Below are positions 1 through 11,382 of a stretch of DNA of 64,000 nt, one piece after another; positions within the stretch are counted from its first letter, which is position 1; every line of letters starts with the position of its first letter. The translations under genes and the position numbers were made by a program. Location: the NCBI RefSeq assembly GCF_900113255.1, contig NZ_FOOR01000017.1, positions 1 through 64,000 of the forward strand, written 5' to 3'. Source of the DNA: Novosphingobium sp. CF614. Its GTDB lineage: Bacteria; Pseudomonadota; Alphaproteobacteria; Sphingomonadales; Sphingomonadaceae. Under the pieces are notes generated by a model that worked only from the letters and a program-made list of their open reading frames with translations, was not told the DNA's origin and ran no database searches.

Positions 1-130
1 CGGTTCCAAACCGTCAGGCCGCGTTAGCGACCTGAACCAGCCGCTTTGAGCGGCTCACATCGTAAAGCCCCCGGCTCTGCCGGGGGATACTTACTTCCAA
101 TGGTTTGTTGCGAGACAACGCCCGCTCGCC

Positions 131-203
131 CTGAGCCTGTCGAAGGGTCGTCCCGAGCCCGTCGAACGGTATCCACTCCAGCGCCTCTTGTCGAACTCAG
201 GAC
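131..203. repeat. Sphingomonad-type dispersed repeat (CTGAGCCTGTCGAAGG family)
   Basis: Downstream of trmFO, the words CTGAGCCTGTCGAAGGG (131-147), CGAGCCCGTCGAACGG (154-169) and the inverse CTTGTCGAACTCAGGAC (186-202) form a cluster of degenerate direct and inverted copies. The same word family recurs at 55.6 kb and as a perfect 26-bp-arm palindrome at 58.6 kb. It lies between genes and may fold as a hairpin at the end of the trmFO transcript. No gene is seen in positions 1-224. Confidence 0.6.
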
Positions 204-224
204 CAGGGGAGGAGGAATGGATTT

Positions 225-1574
225 TCAGCCCTGGGCGGCCGGGGTCATGGCAGGAAGCCAGGTGGCCAGGTCTTCCTTGGCCCGCGCCGTATAAGCTTCC
301 TTGCGCTGTTTCTTCTTCACTTCGGGCAGTGGCGGGAACAGGCCGAAGTTGACGTTCATCGGCTGATAGGTCTCCGCCTCGGCATCGCCGGTGATGTGCG
401 AAAGCAGAGCGCCCAGCGCCGTGGTGCGCGGCGGCGCGCGCCAGTCGCGGCCCGCCAGTTCGGCCGCCGCCATCAGCCCCGCCATCAGGCCCACCGCCGC
501 GCTCTCGACATAACCCTCGCAGCCGGTGATCTGCCCGGCGAAGCGCACGTGCGGCGCGCTCCCGAGGCGCAGCTGGCGGTCCAGCAGGACGGGGGAGTTG
601 AGGAAGGTGTTGCGGTGCAGACCGCCCAGCCGCGCGAACTCCGCCTGCTCCAGTCCGGGAATGGTGCGGAACAGGCGGACCTGTTCGGCGTGCTTGAGCT
701 TGGTCTGGAAGCCCACCATGTTCCACAAGGTGCCCAGCTTGTTGTCCTGCCGCAGCTGGACGACGGCATGAGGCCAGCGCCCGGTGCGCGGATTGTCGAG
801 CCCGACCGGCTTCATCGGTCCGAAGCGCAAGGTATCGACGCCGCGCTCCGCCATGACCTCGATCGGCATGCAGCCGTCGAAGTAGGGGGTATTGGCTTCC
901 CATTCCTTGAATGCGGTCTTCTCGCCGGCGATCAGGCCCGCGTGGAAGGCAAGGTACTGCTCCTTGCCCATCGGGCAGTTGATGTAATCCTTGGATTCGC
1001 CCCCCAGTTTCGAAGGCTTGTCCCAGCGGGAGGCCATCCAGCAGATGTCCATGTCGATTGTCTCGCGGTGGACAATCGGAGCGATGGCATCGAAGAAAGC
1101 CAGCGAATCCGCGCCTGTCGCCCGGCCGATCGATCCGGCCAGGGCTTCGGCGGTCAGCGGGCCGGTGGCGACGATGGTAAGGCCGCTTTCGGGCAGCACA
1201 TCGATCCGCTCGCGCACGATCTCGATTGCCGGCAGGGCCGAAAGGCGTGCCTCGACCTCGGCGGAAAACACGTCGCGGTCGACCGCCAGGGCCGAGCCGG
1301 CCGGCACTTGCGCCCTGGCGGCGGCGGCCATGATGAGCGAATCGCAGCGGCGCATCTCGTGATGGAGCAGGCCGACCGCGTTCTTCTCGTCGTCGTCCGA
1401 GCGGAAGGAGTTGGAACAGACCAGCTCGGCCAGCGCGTCGGTCTGGTGCGCGGGGCTCCGCTCGCCGGTGCCGCGCATTTCCGAAAGCCGCACCGTGAAG
1501 CCGCGCCGGCCAAGCTGCCAAGCCGCCTCGCTGCCGGCGAGACCGCCGCCGATGATGTGAACGTCATGCTTCAT
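225..1574 (-). CDS. trmFO: Methylenetetrahydrofolate--tRNA-(uracil-5-)-methyltransferase TrmFO
   Basis: FAD- and folate-dependent enzyme that makes 5-methyluridine at position 54 of the tRNA T-loop in the cytoplasm. The 449 residues match the usual family length. The N-terminal dinucleotide-binding loop GGGLAGSE is at residues 9-16, the conserved [11 protein letters not shown] at about 51-61 (with Cys53), a GCEGYVES segment is in the C-terminal half, and the hallmark [11 protein letters not shown] is near the C-terminus. It sits downstream of gyrA and the DUF952 gene on the same strand after a gap of about 110 bp. The ATG at 1574 starts directly on the FAD-binding strand, which supports this start. 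Confidence 0.95.
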   Translation of the reverse strand: MKHDVHIIGGGLAGSEAAWQLGRRGFTVRLSEMRGTGERSPAHQTDALAELVCSNSFRSDDDEKNAVGLLHHEMRRCDSLIMAAAARAQVPAGSALAVDRDVFSAEVEARLSALPAIEIVRERIDVLPESGLTIVATGPLTAEALAGSIGRATGADSLAFFDAIAPIVHRETIDMDICWMASRWDKPSKLGGESKDYINCPMGKEQYLAFHAGLIAGEKTAFKEWEANTPYFDGCMPIEVMAERGVDTLRFGPMKPVGLDNPRTGRWPHAVVQLRQDNKLGTLWNMVGFQTKLKHAEQVRLFRTIPGLEQAEFARLGGLHRNTFLNSPVLLDRQLRLGSAPHVRFAGQITGCEGYVESAAVGLMAGLMAAAELAGRDWRAPPRTTALGALLSHITGDAEAETYQPMNVNFGLFPPLPEVKKKQRKEAYTARAKEDLATWLPAMTPAAQG

Positions 1575-1685
1575 GGGATGCTGGGCCTAGCTTGTCTGGC
1601 GCATGCGGGGAAGAGGCAGCGTCGTGGCGGGGGATGCCGCTTGTGCCGACTTGTGTACCTTCCGGACCCCCGTTGGGTGCCGTCT

Positions 1686-2041
1686 CTACCCGGCTTGGCC
1701 CCGCTGGTCCGGCAGCCGCAGCGCGCCGTCCGCGTCGGTTTCGACGGGCCCATGGGCGACTACGGCGGAGAGCGGCAGCGGCGCGTAGATGTGCGGAAAC
1801 AGTGCTCCGCCGCGCGAGACTTCCCACTTCACCGCATCGCCCAGCGCCGCCAGGTCGACGGCGGCGATGTGCAGGTCAGCCTGCCCGGCGAAGTGCTTTT
1901 CCAAGGTTTCCTGCGCTTGTCCTGCGGTGGACATATGGATGTAGCCATCCGCGATGTCCACCGGGGCGCCCGCGAAAATCCCTGCCGCGACCAGCTCTTC
2001 CAGCTGCGGCCCGGTCAGGATCTTGTACGCGACGGTATCGC

Positions 2042-2045
<4 letters not shown>
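1686..2045 (-). CDS. DUF952 family protein
   Basis: A 119-residue cytoplasmic protein. The segments YKILTGPQLEEL, DGYIHMSTAGQAQETLEKHFAG, WEVSRGGALFPHIYAPLPLSAV and a closing HGPV are those of the DUF952 family, a small fold of unknown function related to ADP-ribosyltransferase-like domains. It begins with GTG, and this start overlaps the gyrA stop codon (GTGA), so it is very probably translationally coupled to gyrase subunit A. What it modifies or binds cannot be read from the sequence. Confidence 0.85.
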
Positions 2046-4768
<2,723 letters not shown>

Positions 4769-5098
4769 GCGGGTTACGTCGCTGCTTGCTGAAGGGAAGG
4801 GTGGAGAACCGCCCTAGGGCAAGCGCGAAGCGAATGCCACCCACGCTCGCATCGCCGGAGGCGCAACCGCGCGGCGTTTTCCACACTTAACGGAAAAGAG
4901 CGGGATAAGGCGCGCCTGCCGGGCGTCGGGCAAGCTGAACCGCTGCGATGAATTGCATTCAATCAGCGTTCAGTGGCGCGTGACTAACCGGGCGGTGAGG
5001 TTGCCAAGTGGTCAATTCGCCGCCACTACCGGCACCGGTCTGTTCCGGATTCCCGCTTTCGGGCAGGGCATGCTGTTGTCTGTAGAGGAGTGGCCTTG
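4769..5098. other. Divergent intergenic region gyrA / TPR protein
   Basis: About 330 bp separate the divergently transcribed gyrA and the exported TPR-like gene, so promoters for both must lie here. I see no tRNA, no convincing small gene and no strong inverted repeat. A GAGGAG ribosome-binding site at 5085-5090 fixes the start of the right-hand gene. Confidence 0.5.
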
Positions 5099-6430
5099 AT
5101 GGCTCGCAAATTCCTGGTTTCCCGTATCGCTCTTGCGGTCGCCCTTTCGAGCGGCCTGACGGTTGCCCTCGCTCCGCCTGCGATGGCGGCGAAGAAGGAG
5201 AAGGAAAAGGCCCCCGTCGCCGATTTTTCCGACGCCTTCCGCAAGGCGGCGGCGCCGATCGAGAAGGCGATGACCGATGCCACCTCGAAAATGCCCGCTG
5301 GAGCCGGTCCTGCCGAATATCCCGCCGTCAAGGCGCAGATCGATGCCGCGCTGGGCGGTGACGGAAAGGCCGCCTTCGAGGCCGCCGTGCCGACCGCGAC
5401 GACGCCTGACGACAAGCACGCGCTGGGATCGATGATGCGCAACTACGGCATCCTGGGGCAGGATATGGCGTTTAAGCAGCGCGGCACCGTGCTGATGCTC
5501 GAAAGTGGCAAGCTGGCGGCGGATTCGGTCGGTCCGATGAATTACGATGCCGGCGTCACCGCCTATCAGCTCAAGGACTATGTGGGTTCCGCCAAGTACC
5601 TGAAAGCCTCGAAGGATGCCGGCTACCGCGATCCCAACGGCCAGCTCGATCTGATCCTGGCCGATGCCTACAAGCGCAGCGGCAATGCCGACGCCGTTCT
5701 CCAGATGGCCAAGGACGATGTCGCCGCGGCCCAGGCCAGGGGCGTGGCTCCCAGCGAGGCCTCGCTGCGCAACCTGCTGCAGCAGACCTATGCTGCCAAG
5801 CAGCTTGGTCCGTCGGTCGAATATGCGGCCATGCTGGGCCAGTACTATCCCAATACCTGGAACATCGCGATTTCCGTCGTGGGCGAACTGGCCGCGCTGC
5901 CGCGCGAGCAGGATATCGACCTGATGCGCCTGAAGTACCTGGCCAATGCGATGACGGAAAAGCGCGACTACTTCCTGTACCTGGAGGATGTCGATCCGCG
6001 CGCCTATCCGGGCGAAGCGCTCAAGATCATCAACGACGGCCTTGCCAAGGGCAAGCTGACGGCCACCGAAATCGCCGCCGACAAGACGAACACCTCCGCG
6101 CGCGTCGGTGCCGACAAGGCGACGCTGCCCTCGACCGCGAACGACGCGATGAAGGCGAATGCGACCGTCGGCGTCGTGACGGGTGCCGGCGACGTGTTCC
6201 TCAGCTACGACGATCCCGCCAAGGCCGAGACGTTTTATGCCAAGGCGCTCGGCATGCCGGGCGTGGACACCGCGAAGGTTGCGCTGCGTCTGGGCATGAC
6301 GCAAGTCCTGCAGGGCAAGTACGCCGATGCCGAGACGAGTTTCGCGAAAGTAACCGGCCCGCGCGTCGTGGTCGCGAAGATGTGGAGCGCCTACGTCAAG
6401 GGCAAGACCGCGCCGGCGGCGGCGAACTGA
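5099..6430 (+). CDS. Exported tetratricopeptide-like repeat protein
   Basis: A 443-residue protein with a clear Sec signal peptide: basic MARKFLVSR, a hydrophobic core and cleavage near PAMA-A at about residue 35. A Lys/Glu-rich linker follows, then helical repeats. Segments such as YDAGVTAYQLKDYVGSAKYL and FLSYDDPAKAETFYAKAL are TPR-like, and a similar unit is near the C-terminus (ALRLGMTQVLQGKYADAETSF). It is probably a periplasmic scaffolding protein, but no specific function is recognised. The ATG at 5099 is chosen over an upstream in-frame GTG because GAGGAG lies 8 bp before it. A hairpin follows the stop. Confidence 0.8.
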   Translation: MARKFLVSRIALAVALSSGLTVALAPPAMAAKKEKEKAPVADFSDAFRKAAAPIEKAMTDATSKMPAGAGPAEYPAVKAQIDAALGGDGKAAFEAAVPTATTPDDKHALGSMMRNYGILGQDMAFKQRGTVLMLESGKLAADSVGPMNYDAGVTAYQLKDYVGSAKYLKASKDAGYRDPNGQLDLILADAYKRSGNADAVLQMAKDDVAAAQARGVAPSEASLRNLLQQTYAAKQLGPSVEYAAMLGQYYPNTWNIAISVVGELAALPREQDIDLMRLKYLANAMTEKRDYFLYLEDVDPRAYPGEALKIINDGLAKGKLTATEIAADKTNTSARVGADKATLPSTANDAMKANATVGVVTGAGDVFLSYDDPAKAETFYAKALGMPGVDTAKVALRLGMTQVLQGKYADAETSFAKVTGPRVVVAKMWSAYVKGKTAPAAAN

Positions 6431-6471
6431 GCGTAATCGGCGCAAAGAGTCTCGAATCGAACAAGCCATAC

Positions 6472-6502
6472 CACGGTCCTCCCCGTTCCGGGGAGGACCG
6501 TG
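6472..6502 (+). terminator. Hairpin downstream of the TPR gene
   Basis: A perfect 13-bp stem (CACGGTCCTCCCC with its complement) and a 5-nt loop follow the stop by about 40 bp. There is no T-tract. The CCTCCCCGTTCCGGGGAGG core is the same word as in the long inverted repeat at 60.2-60.35 kb, so it may be a dispersed repeat that also serves as a terminator. Confidence 0.5.
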
Positions 6503-6619
6503 TGAACAAGTGCCAGAGCGGAAGGCGAAACCTCGCTCGGGCGAACGGTTCTCATGTCGTTTGAGATTCCTGCCTGATGTCCACCGCTGGACATTGGATT
6601 TGTCCCAGGGTCACCGGCC

Positions 6620-7285
6620 TCAGGTGACCGGGGCGAACACGCGCGTCTTCTCGTCCATCAGGTGCAGGATACCGTCCGATATCGCGAAGAACGCGCCGCG
6701 CAGGCGCAAATCCCCGTCGCGCACCTTGCGGCGGATGCAGGGGAAAGTCATCAGGTTGTCGAGGCTTACCTTGACGGCCGCCTGTTCCATCTGCCGTTCC
6801 GCCGATCGGCCTTCGGTCCCGAACTCTTCGGCGACGGGCTGGCGCGCCTCGTCCAGCAAGGCGATCCAGTCGGCGATGAAGCCGCCTTCGCCCGGCTCCG
6901 TGCCGTGAAGCTCCTGCGTCAGCGCCGCCTTGCAGCCGCCGCACATGCCGTGGCCCATGACCACGATTTCCTTCACCTTGAGCACTTGCACCGCGAATTC
7001 CAGTGCCGCGGATACGCCGTGATGGCCCGGCGCCGTCTCGAACGGCGGGACGAGGGCGGCGACGTTGCGCACCACGAACATTTCGCCGGGATCGACATCG
7101 AAGATCTGCGTCGGATCGACGCGGCTGTCGGAACAGGCGATAATCATCACCTCCGGCTGCTGTCCCTCGCCCAGGCGCGCCCAGCGTGCGCGGTGCGGTG
7201 TCCAGCCCGTGTCGCGAAAGCGCCGATAGCCTTCGAGGAGGTGCTGGAGTGGGCCGCTGCTGGCGTCGGACACGGGTGAGGGCAT
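6620..7285 (-). CDS. Beta-class carbonic anhydrase
   Basis: Zinc enzyme interconverting CO2 and bicarbonate in the cytoplasm. The 221-residue product carries the beta-class signature: CSDSR at residues 51-55 (zinc Cys51 and the Asp53-Arg55 dyad) and GHGMCGGC at 111-118 (zinc ligands His112 and Cys115). [11 protein letters not shown] between them is also typical. An upstream in-frame start exists, but the ATG at 7285 is preceded by AGGGAG at good spacing and gives the normal N-terminus. It is divergent from lipA. The exact paralogue name (can, cynT) cannot be decided. Confidence 0.93.
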   Translation of the reverse strand: MPSPVSDASSGPLQHLLEGYRRFRDTGWTPHRARWARLGEGQQPEVMIIACSDSRVDPTQIFDVDPGEMFVVRNVAALVPPFETAPGHHGVSAALEFAVQVLKVKEIVVMGHGMCGGCKAALTQELHGTEPGEGGFIADWIALLDEARQPVAEEFGTEGRSAERQMEQAAVKVSLDNLMTFPCIRRKVRDGDLRLRGAFFAISDGILHLMDEKTRVFAPVT

Positions 7286-7371
7286 GGGGGGCTCCCTGGA
7301 GACTGTGCAAGCACCCCTTAGCCCGGATATTCGGGCTGGCAAGGGCGCAGCCAAGTGACTATCTGGGCCCG

Positions 7372-8334
7372 ATGAACGATCTCTCCTCCGTCCCCAGCCC
7401 CGGGCCGAAGCCCGAACGCCAGCGCAAGCCGGACTGGATCCGCGTCAAGGCGCCCACTTCCAAGGGTTACGGCGAAACCCGCCAGTTGATGCGCGATCTC
7501 AAGCTCAATACCGTGTGCGAGGAGGCCGCTTGCCCGAATATCGGCGAATGCTGGACCAAGAAGCACGCGACGGTGATGATCCTGGGGGACACCTGCACGC
7601 GCGCCTGCGCCTTCTGCAACGTCAAGACCGGGATGCCCGGCCGCGTCGATGCCGATGAGCCCGCCCACGTCGCCGAGGCGGCGGCCAAGCTGGGGCTGGA
7701 GCACATCGTCATCACTTCGGTCGATCGCGACGACCTGCCCGACGGCGGCGCCGGCCAGTTCGTCAAGGTGATCGAGGAACTGCGCAGGAACACCCCCTCG
7801 ACGACCATCGAGATCCTGACGCCCGACTTTCGCGGCAAGATGCGCCCGGCGATCGAGGCGATCGTCGCCGCGCGGCCGGACGTGTACAACCACAACCTGG
7901 AAACCGTGCCGCGGCTCTATCCGACAATCCGCCCCGGCGCGCGCTACTACGCCTCGCTGCGCCTGCTGGAGGAGGTAAAGCGCCACGATCCCTCGATTTT
8001 CACCAAGTCGGGCGTGATGCTGGGCCTGGGCGAGGAACGGCTCGAAATCCACCAGGTCATGGACGACATGCGCTGCGCCGACATCGATTTCCTGACCATG
8101 GGCCAGTACTTGCGCCCGACCCCGCGGCATGCCGAGGTCAAGGAATTCGTCACCCCGCAGGCTTTCGCGGCCTATGGCGCGATCGCCCGGGCGAAGGGCT
8201 TCCTGCAAGTCGCCGCCTCGCCGCTGACGCGTTCGAGCTACCACGCCGGGGAGGATTTCGCCCAGATGCGCGCCGCCCGCGCGCTGCGGCTGGCTCAGGA
8301 AGGGCAGTCGCGGTCGACCGGGGGACAGCGTTGA
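7372..8334 (+). CDS. lipA: Lipoyl synthase
   Basis: Radical SAM enzyme that inserts two sulfurs into octanoyl groups on lipoyl domains of 2-oxoacid dehydrogenases. The 320 residues include the auxiliary-cluster cysteines Cys49, Cys54 and Cys60 ([13 protein letters not shown]), the radical SAM motif Cys75-x3-Cys79-x2-Cys82 (CTRACAFC), and the C-terminal RSSYHAGE with the conserved serine. The ATG at 7372 gives the usual N-terminus; in-frame codons continue upstream into the carbonic anhydrase promoter and are not needed. The C-terminal RSTGGQR is encoded by a small palindromic repeat (see repeat at 8313). Confidence 0.97.
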   Translation: MNDLSSVPSPGPKPERQRKPDWIRVKAPTSKGYGETRQLMRDLKLNTVCEEAACPNIGECWTKKHATVMILGDTCTRACAFCNVKTGMPGRVDADEPAHVAEAAAKLGLEHIVITSVDRDDLPDGGAGQFVKVIEELRRNTPSTTIEILTPDFRGKMRPAIEAIVAARPDVYNHNLETVPRLYPTIRPGARYYASLRLLEEVKRHDPSIFTKSGVMLGLGEERLEIHQVMDDMRCADIDFLTMGQYLRPTPRHAEVKEFVTPQAFAAYGAIARAKGFLQVAASPLTRSSYHAGEDFAQMRAARALRLAQEGQSRSTGGQR

Positions 8335-8349
8335 TGTCCACCGGTGTAC
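8313..8349. repeat. Two tandem copies of a 14-bp GTCCACCGGTGGAC-type palindrome
   Basis: GTCGACCGGGGGAC at 8313-8326 lies inside the last codons of lipA. GTCCACCGGTGTAC at 8336-8349 lies just after the stop. Both are near-copies of the perfect palindrome at 12381-12394 in the 3' end of dusB, and a fourth copy is at 6579-6592 beyond the carbonic anhydrase gene. Confidence 0.55.
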
Positions 8350-8386
8350 AGCAAGTGTCCGGCGCGATGCCGGAAAAGGGCTGAAC

Positions 8387-8833
8387 GTGGCGGGAATCCA
8401 CGAAGTCCACCGGTTGCCATACAGCGCCGAGCAAATGTTCGATCTTGTCGCCGATGTCGGCCGCTACCAGGAGTTCCTTCCCTGGGTGGTGGCGACCCGG
8501 ATCAAGTCGGACAACGGCAGCGAAATGATCGCCGACATGCTCGTCGGCTTCAAGGCGCTGCGCGAGAAGTTCACCTCGCGCGTGGAAAAGGATCGCCCCA
8601 ACGAGATTCGCGTTCACTACGTGGACGGGCCGATGCGCGATCTCGACAATCGCTGGGTGTTCCACCCGGTGAGCGACACGTCTTGCGACGTTGAATTCGA
8701 CGTGCGATTCTCGTTCCGCAATGCCTTGTTCGAGAAGCTGGCGGGGCAGTATTTCGACAAGGCCTTTCGCAAGATGGTCGCGGCTTTCGAAGTGCGTGCG
8801 GCCGAGCTCTACGGGGTTTCCCAGCGGACGTGA
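8387..8833 (+). CDS. RatA/COQ10-like SRPBCC-fold protein
   Basis: A 148-residue single-domain START-like (polyketide cyclase/dehydrase) protein. Its VxYSxEQMFDLVADVGRYQEFLPWVVATRI N-terminus, central FTSRV and C-terminal AFRKMVAAFEVRAAELYG are those of the COQ10/RatA family. Homologues act as ubiquinone-binding chaperones in respiration; E. coli RatA has also been described as binding ribosomes. A respiratory-quinone role is the likelier reading here. The start is GTG. It lies 52 bp downstream of lipA on the same strand and is probably co-transcribed with it. Confidence 0.85.
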   Translation: MAGIHEVHRLPYSAEQMFDLVADVGRYQEFLPWVVATRIKSDNGSEMIADMLVGFKALREKFTSRVEKDRPNEIRVHYVDGPMRDLDNRWVFHPVSDTSCDVEFDVRFSFRNALFEKLAGQYFDKAFRKMVAAFEVRAAELYGVSQRT

Positions 8834-8841
8834 GGCGCTAG

Positions 8842-8912
8842 GTTACTTTATGTAACTTAAGGAACAAAAGGTAACTAAGAGTCTCGTTGCAAAGTTACAA
8901 AATGTGACTTAA
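8842..8912. repeat. AT-rich region with paired GTTAC-type repeats
   Basis: Between the convergent ratA-like and pncC genes there is a strikingly AT-rich stretch. It has GTTACTTTATGTAACTTAA (8842-8860, internally palindromic GTTAC/GTAAC), a half site GTAACTAAG at 8871, and GTTACAAAATGTGACTTAA (8894-8912). The two 19-mers share 15 of 19 positions and are centred 52 bp apart. No coding gene is visible in 8834-9025. It resembles a pair of regulator operators or the remnant of a foreign insertion. Confidence 0.5.
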
Positions 8913-9025
8913 CGCCATAAGATATTAGTATAAAAGAGATTTTCTGCAAGGATGTGTCATCCGGGGGCGGGGTGACGGGAACTGCCTCGTTCCGAAATTC
9001 CGCGTCGCTCCATTGCCGCCCCGCT

Positions 9026-9526
9026 TCAGGGAAGCAGCATCTCCAGCGCGACGATCGCTGCCTGGTGGCGGATCTCGGAGCGGGTGGCGCCTTCGATCAG
9101 CTTCTGCTCGGCGTTGACTTCGTCGTCGTCGCGAATGGCGAGCGCGAAGACGACGGTGCCCACCGGCTTCATCGCGGTTCCGCCATCGGGCCCGGCGATC
9201 CCGCTGACGGCGACCGCCACGTCGGCGTTGCTGTGTTTGATCGCGCCTTGGGCCATGGCCCAGGCGGTGGCGGGGGAAACGGCGCCGAACGCCTCGATGA
9301 TATCGGACTGGACGCCCAGCAGTTCCTGCTTGGCTTCATTGGAATAAGTCACGAACCCGCGATCGAGCACGGCGGACGAGCCGGGGATTTCGGTCAGCGC
9401 GGCGCAGACGAGGCCGCCGGTGCAGCTTTCCGCCACCGCCACGGTGCGGCCGGCAGCCTTGTTCTCGGCGATCACCCGTTCGGCGAGCGCGACGAGGTCC
9501 TTCGGAAAATGCAGTGTTTCGGCCAT
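9026..9526 (-). CDS. pncC: Nicotinamide-nucleotide amidohydrolase (CinA C-terminal family)
   Basis: A 166-residue stand-alone CinA C-terminal domain. The family deamidates NMN to nicotinic acid mononucleotide in pyridine-nucleotide recycling. Visible hallmarks are VAVAESCTGGL at about residues 27-37, FVTYSNEAKQELLGV, AVSPATAWAMAQGA and AVSGIAGPDGGT. The start is ATG at 9526; the frame stays open upstream but that part lies antisense to the neighbouring gene and has no family similarity. It is followed upstream in the same direction by an exported hypothetical and ispDF. Confidence 0.93.
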   Translation of the reverse strand: MAETLHFPKDLVALAERVIAENKAAGRTVAVAESCTGGLVCAALTEIPGSSAVLDRGFVTYSNEAKQELLGVQSDIIEAFGAVSPATAWAMAQGAIKHSNADVAVAVSGIAGPDGGTAMKPVGTVVFALAIRDDDEVNAEQKLIEGATRSEIRHQAAIVALEMLLP

Positions 9527-9543
9527 GTCGGTCCTAGCGGAAT

Positions 9544-10113
9544 TCAGCCCTTGCAGAGCGTGATATGGCCCACCTTCGGCTCGGCATTGCTCGCGACTTC
9601 CATGGTCAGCGCGATCAGGCCGGCGGTGTTCTCGGGCGGCAGGGGGGAAAGCAGGTCGATCGCCAGGTCCAGCTTGTCGCAGGACTTGAGCGCGATCCGC
9701 TGCGAAACGAAACCTTCGACGAAGACATCGGCCAGCTGGCGCATGGAATCGTCGGGCAGGTTCCGGGAAAGCCCGGAGGCATCGCCGCCATTGGCGCCCA
9801 GCGTCTTCATGAATGCGGGCTTGGCCTGGGGCCAATACTTGTCCTTCTGCCCGGCATAGCGGGCCGCCAGTTCTCCGCCGTGGCGGCGCAGGAAGGCGTC
9901 GGCGGGAAGTGCGGCGGAGCAGCGCTTGGCAGTGCCGCTGATCGCTTGCGGCAGGGCATAGGCGATCAGCGAGGTGGCTTCGGTCCTGGTCAGGCAGACC
10001 GGCTCGGCCGCCCAGGTAATGCCGGGCGCGATCGCCAGCACGCTGGTCAACATGGGGGCCAACATAGGGGCCAACACGGGGCCGATGGCTCTCGCAAATC
10101 CTTGCATGTGCAT
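9544..10113 (-). CDS. Exported hypothetical protein
   Basis: A 189-residue protein with an N-terminal hydrophobic segment and a signal-peptidase-like TWAAEP site at about residues 34-39. The mature part has cysteines at the start (PVCLTRTEA), in the middle (AKRCSAAL, KSCDKL) and at the end (TLCKG), which suggests two periplasmic disulfides. I do not recognise the family. It lies 4 bp downstream of ispDF and 17 bp upstream of pncC, so the three are probably one transcription unit. The signal-peptide DNA contains a short tandem repeat (encoding LAPMLAPML). Confidence 0.75.
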   Translation of the reverse strand: MHMQGFARAIGPVLAPMLAPMLTSVLAIAPGITWAAEPVCLTRTEATSLIAYALPQAISGTAKRCSAALPADAFLRRHGGELAARYAGQKDKYWPQAKPAFMKTLGANGGDASGLSRNLPDDSMRQLADVFVEGFVSQRIALKSCDKLDLAIDLLSPLPPENTAGLIALTMEVASNAEPKVGHITLCKG

Positions 10114-10117
10114 GTTC

Positions 10118-11302
10118 CTAAGCTTTGGAGAGGCTGACTATGGCCTGGGCGGCAATGCCTTCGCCACGACCGGTAAAACCCAGCTTCTCCGTAGTGGTTG
10201 CCTTGACGCTGATCTCGGCGATGTCAACGCCCAGGATTTCCGCCAGCCGTGCCCGCATCGCTTCCCGGTGCGGGCCGATCTTCGGCGCTTCGCAGATGAT
10301 CGTAACGTCGGCGTTGCCCAGCACATACCCGGCCTCGCGCACGAGGGCGCCGGCGTGGGACAGGAACCGGTGCGAGGCGGCGCTTTTCCACTGCGGATCG
10401 CCGGGCGGGAAGTGCTGGCCGATATCGCCGGCGCCGATCGCGCCGAGCAGGGCATCGACCAGGGCGTGAATCGCGACGTCGGCGTCGCTGTGTCCTGCCA
10501 GACCCTGGTCATGGTCGATCGCTACCCCGCACAGCCATAGTTCTTTACCCGCGGCCAACCGGTGGACATCATAGCCTGTCCCGACCCGGACAGCGGGACC
10601 GGGCGCGGCGAAGTCCGCCGCGAAAGTAAGCTTGTGCAACGCTTCGTCCCCTTCGACCATGGCGACTTCCAGGCCCCAGGCCTGCGCCACCCGCGCATCG
10701 TCGCCGGCCGTCGTCGGGCCGTTCCAGCCGCGATGGGCCGCGAGAATATCGGCGAAGCGGAAGGCCTGGGGGGTCTGTACCCGGCGCAAATCCTCGCGCC
10801 GCGCCGCCGCGCCCATCACTTCGCCCCGCACGCCATGCTCGGCATGGGCAAGGCTGTCCACCACGGACAGGACCGGGATCGCGCCCTTGTGATGGACCAG
10901 CGCCGCCAGCACGCGGTCGATGACGGCGGCGGGAAGAAGCGGCCGCGCGGCGTCGTGGATCAGCACCAGATCGGGATCCGCCCCGGCCAGCACCTCCAGC
11001 CCGAGCCGGACCGACTCCTGCCGTGTCCCGCCGCCGTCGGTAAACTTGACACCAGGGACATCGCGCAAGCTTTCGCGGGCCACGCTGCCCGCCCCCTGCG
11101 GAATAACCACCAGGATCGGCGAAACCCCCGCCGCGGCAAGGGCCTCCACGGAGTGCCTGACCACCGGTTTCCCTCGCCAGATCGCGAACTGCTTGGGCAG
11201 GGGCTGGCCGGCCCGCAGCCCTTGACCCGCGGCGACCACCACGGCCGCCACCTTGCGCGCGTCCCGCCCGCCCGGCTCCTGTTCTGATACGATCCGCGAC
11301 AT
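10118..11302 (-). CDS. ispDF: Bifunctional IspD/IspF (MEP-pathway isoprenoid synthesis)
   Basis: Fusion of 4-diphosphocytidyl-2-C-methylerythritol synthase (N-terminal, about residues 15-235) and 2-C-methylerythritol 2,4-cyclodiphosphate synthase (about 236-394). The IspD half shows [15 protein letters not shown] with KQF and [10 protein letters not shown]. The IspF half shows [20 protein letters not shown] (zinc/active site) and [12 protein letters not shown]. The fusion is typical of alphaproteobacteria. The ATG at 11302 is chosen because upstream in-frame codons run into the dusB promoter region. It is divergent from dusB. Confidence 0.96.
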   Translation of the reverse strand: MSRIVSEQEPGGRDARKVAAVVVAAGQGLRAGQPLPKQFAIWRGKPVVRHSVEALAAAGVSPILVVIPQGAGSVARESLRDVPGVKFTDGGGTRQESVRLGLEVLAGADPDLVLIHDAARPLLPAAVIDRVLAALVHHKGAIPVLSVVDSLAHAEHGVRGEVMGAAARREDLRRVQTPQAFRFADILAAHRGWNGPTTAGDDARVAQAWGLEVAMVEGDEALHKLTFAADFAAPGPAVRVGTGYDVHRLAAGKELWLCGVAIDHDQGLAGHSDADVAIHALVDALLGAIGAGDIGQHFPPGDPQWKSAASHRFLSHAGALVREAGYVLGNADVTIICEAPKIGPHREAMRARLAEILGVDIAEISVKATTTEKLGFTGRGEGIAAQAIVSLSKA

Positions 11303-11382
11303 TATCGCCGCCGGTAATCGCTTGCCGGGGCGAGGGCAATCCACTATGCGCTGCCTGTTTTTTAGGCGGCATTGCACAGAAT

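Noticed and set aside
46..294. 82-residue frame at the window start
   Set aside because: It translates the dispersed CTGAGCCTGTCGAAGG repeats and overlaps the 3' end of trmFO.
5012..6469. Minus-strand frame opposite the TPR protein
   Set aside because: The plus strand has a signal peptide, ribosome-binding site and TPR-like units. The minus frame is His/Arg/Gly-rich without motifs.
10556..10566. ACCGGTGGACAT near the middle of ispDF as a further palindrome copy
   Set aside because: It encodes the conserved active-site DVHRL of IspF, so coding constraint explains it.
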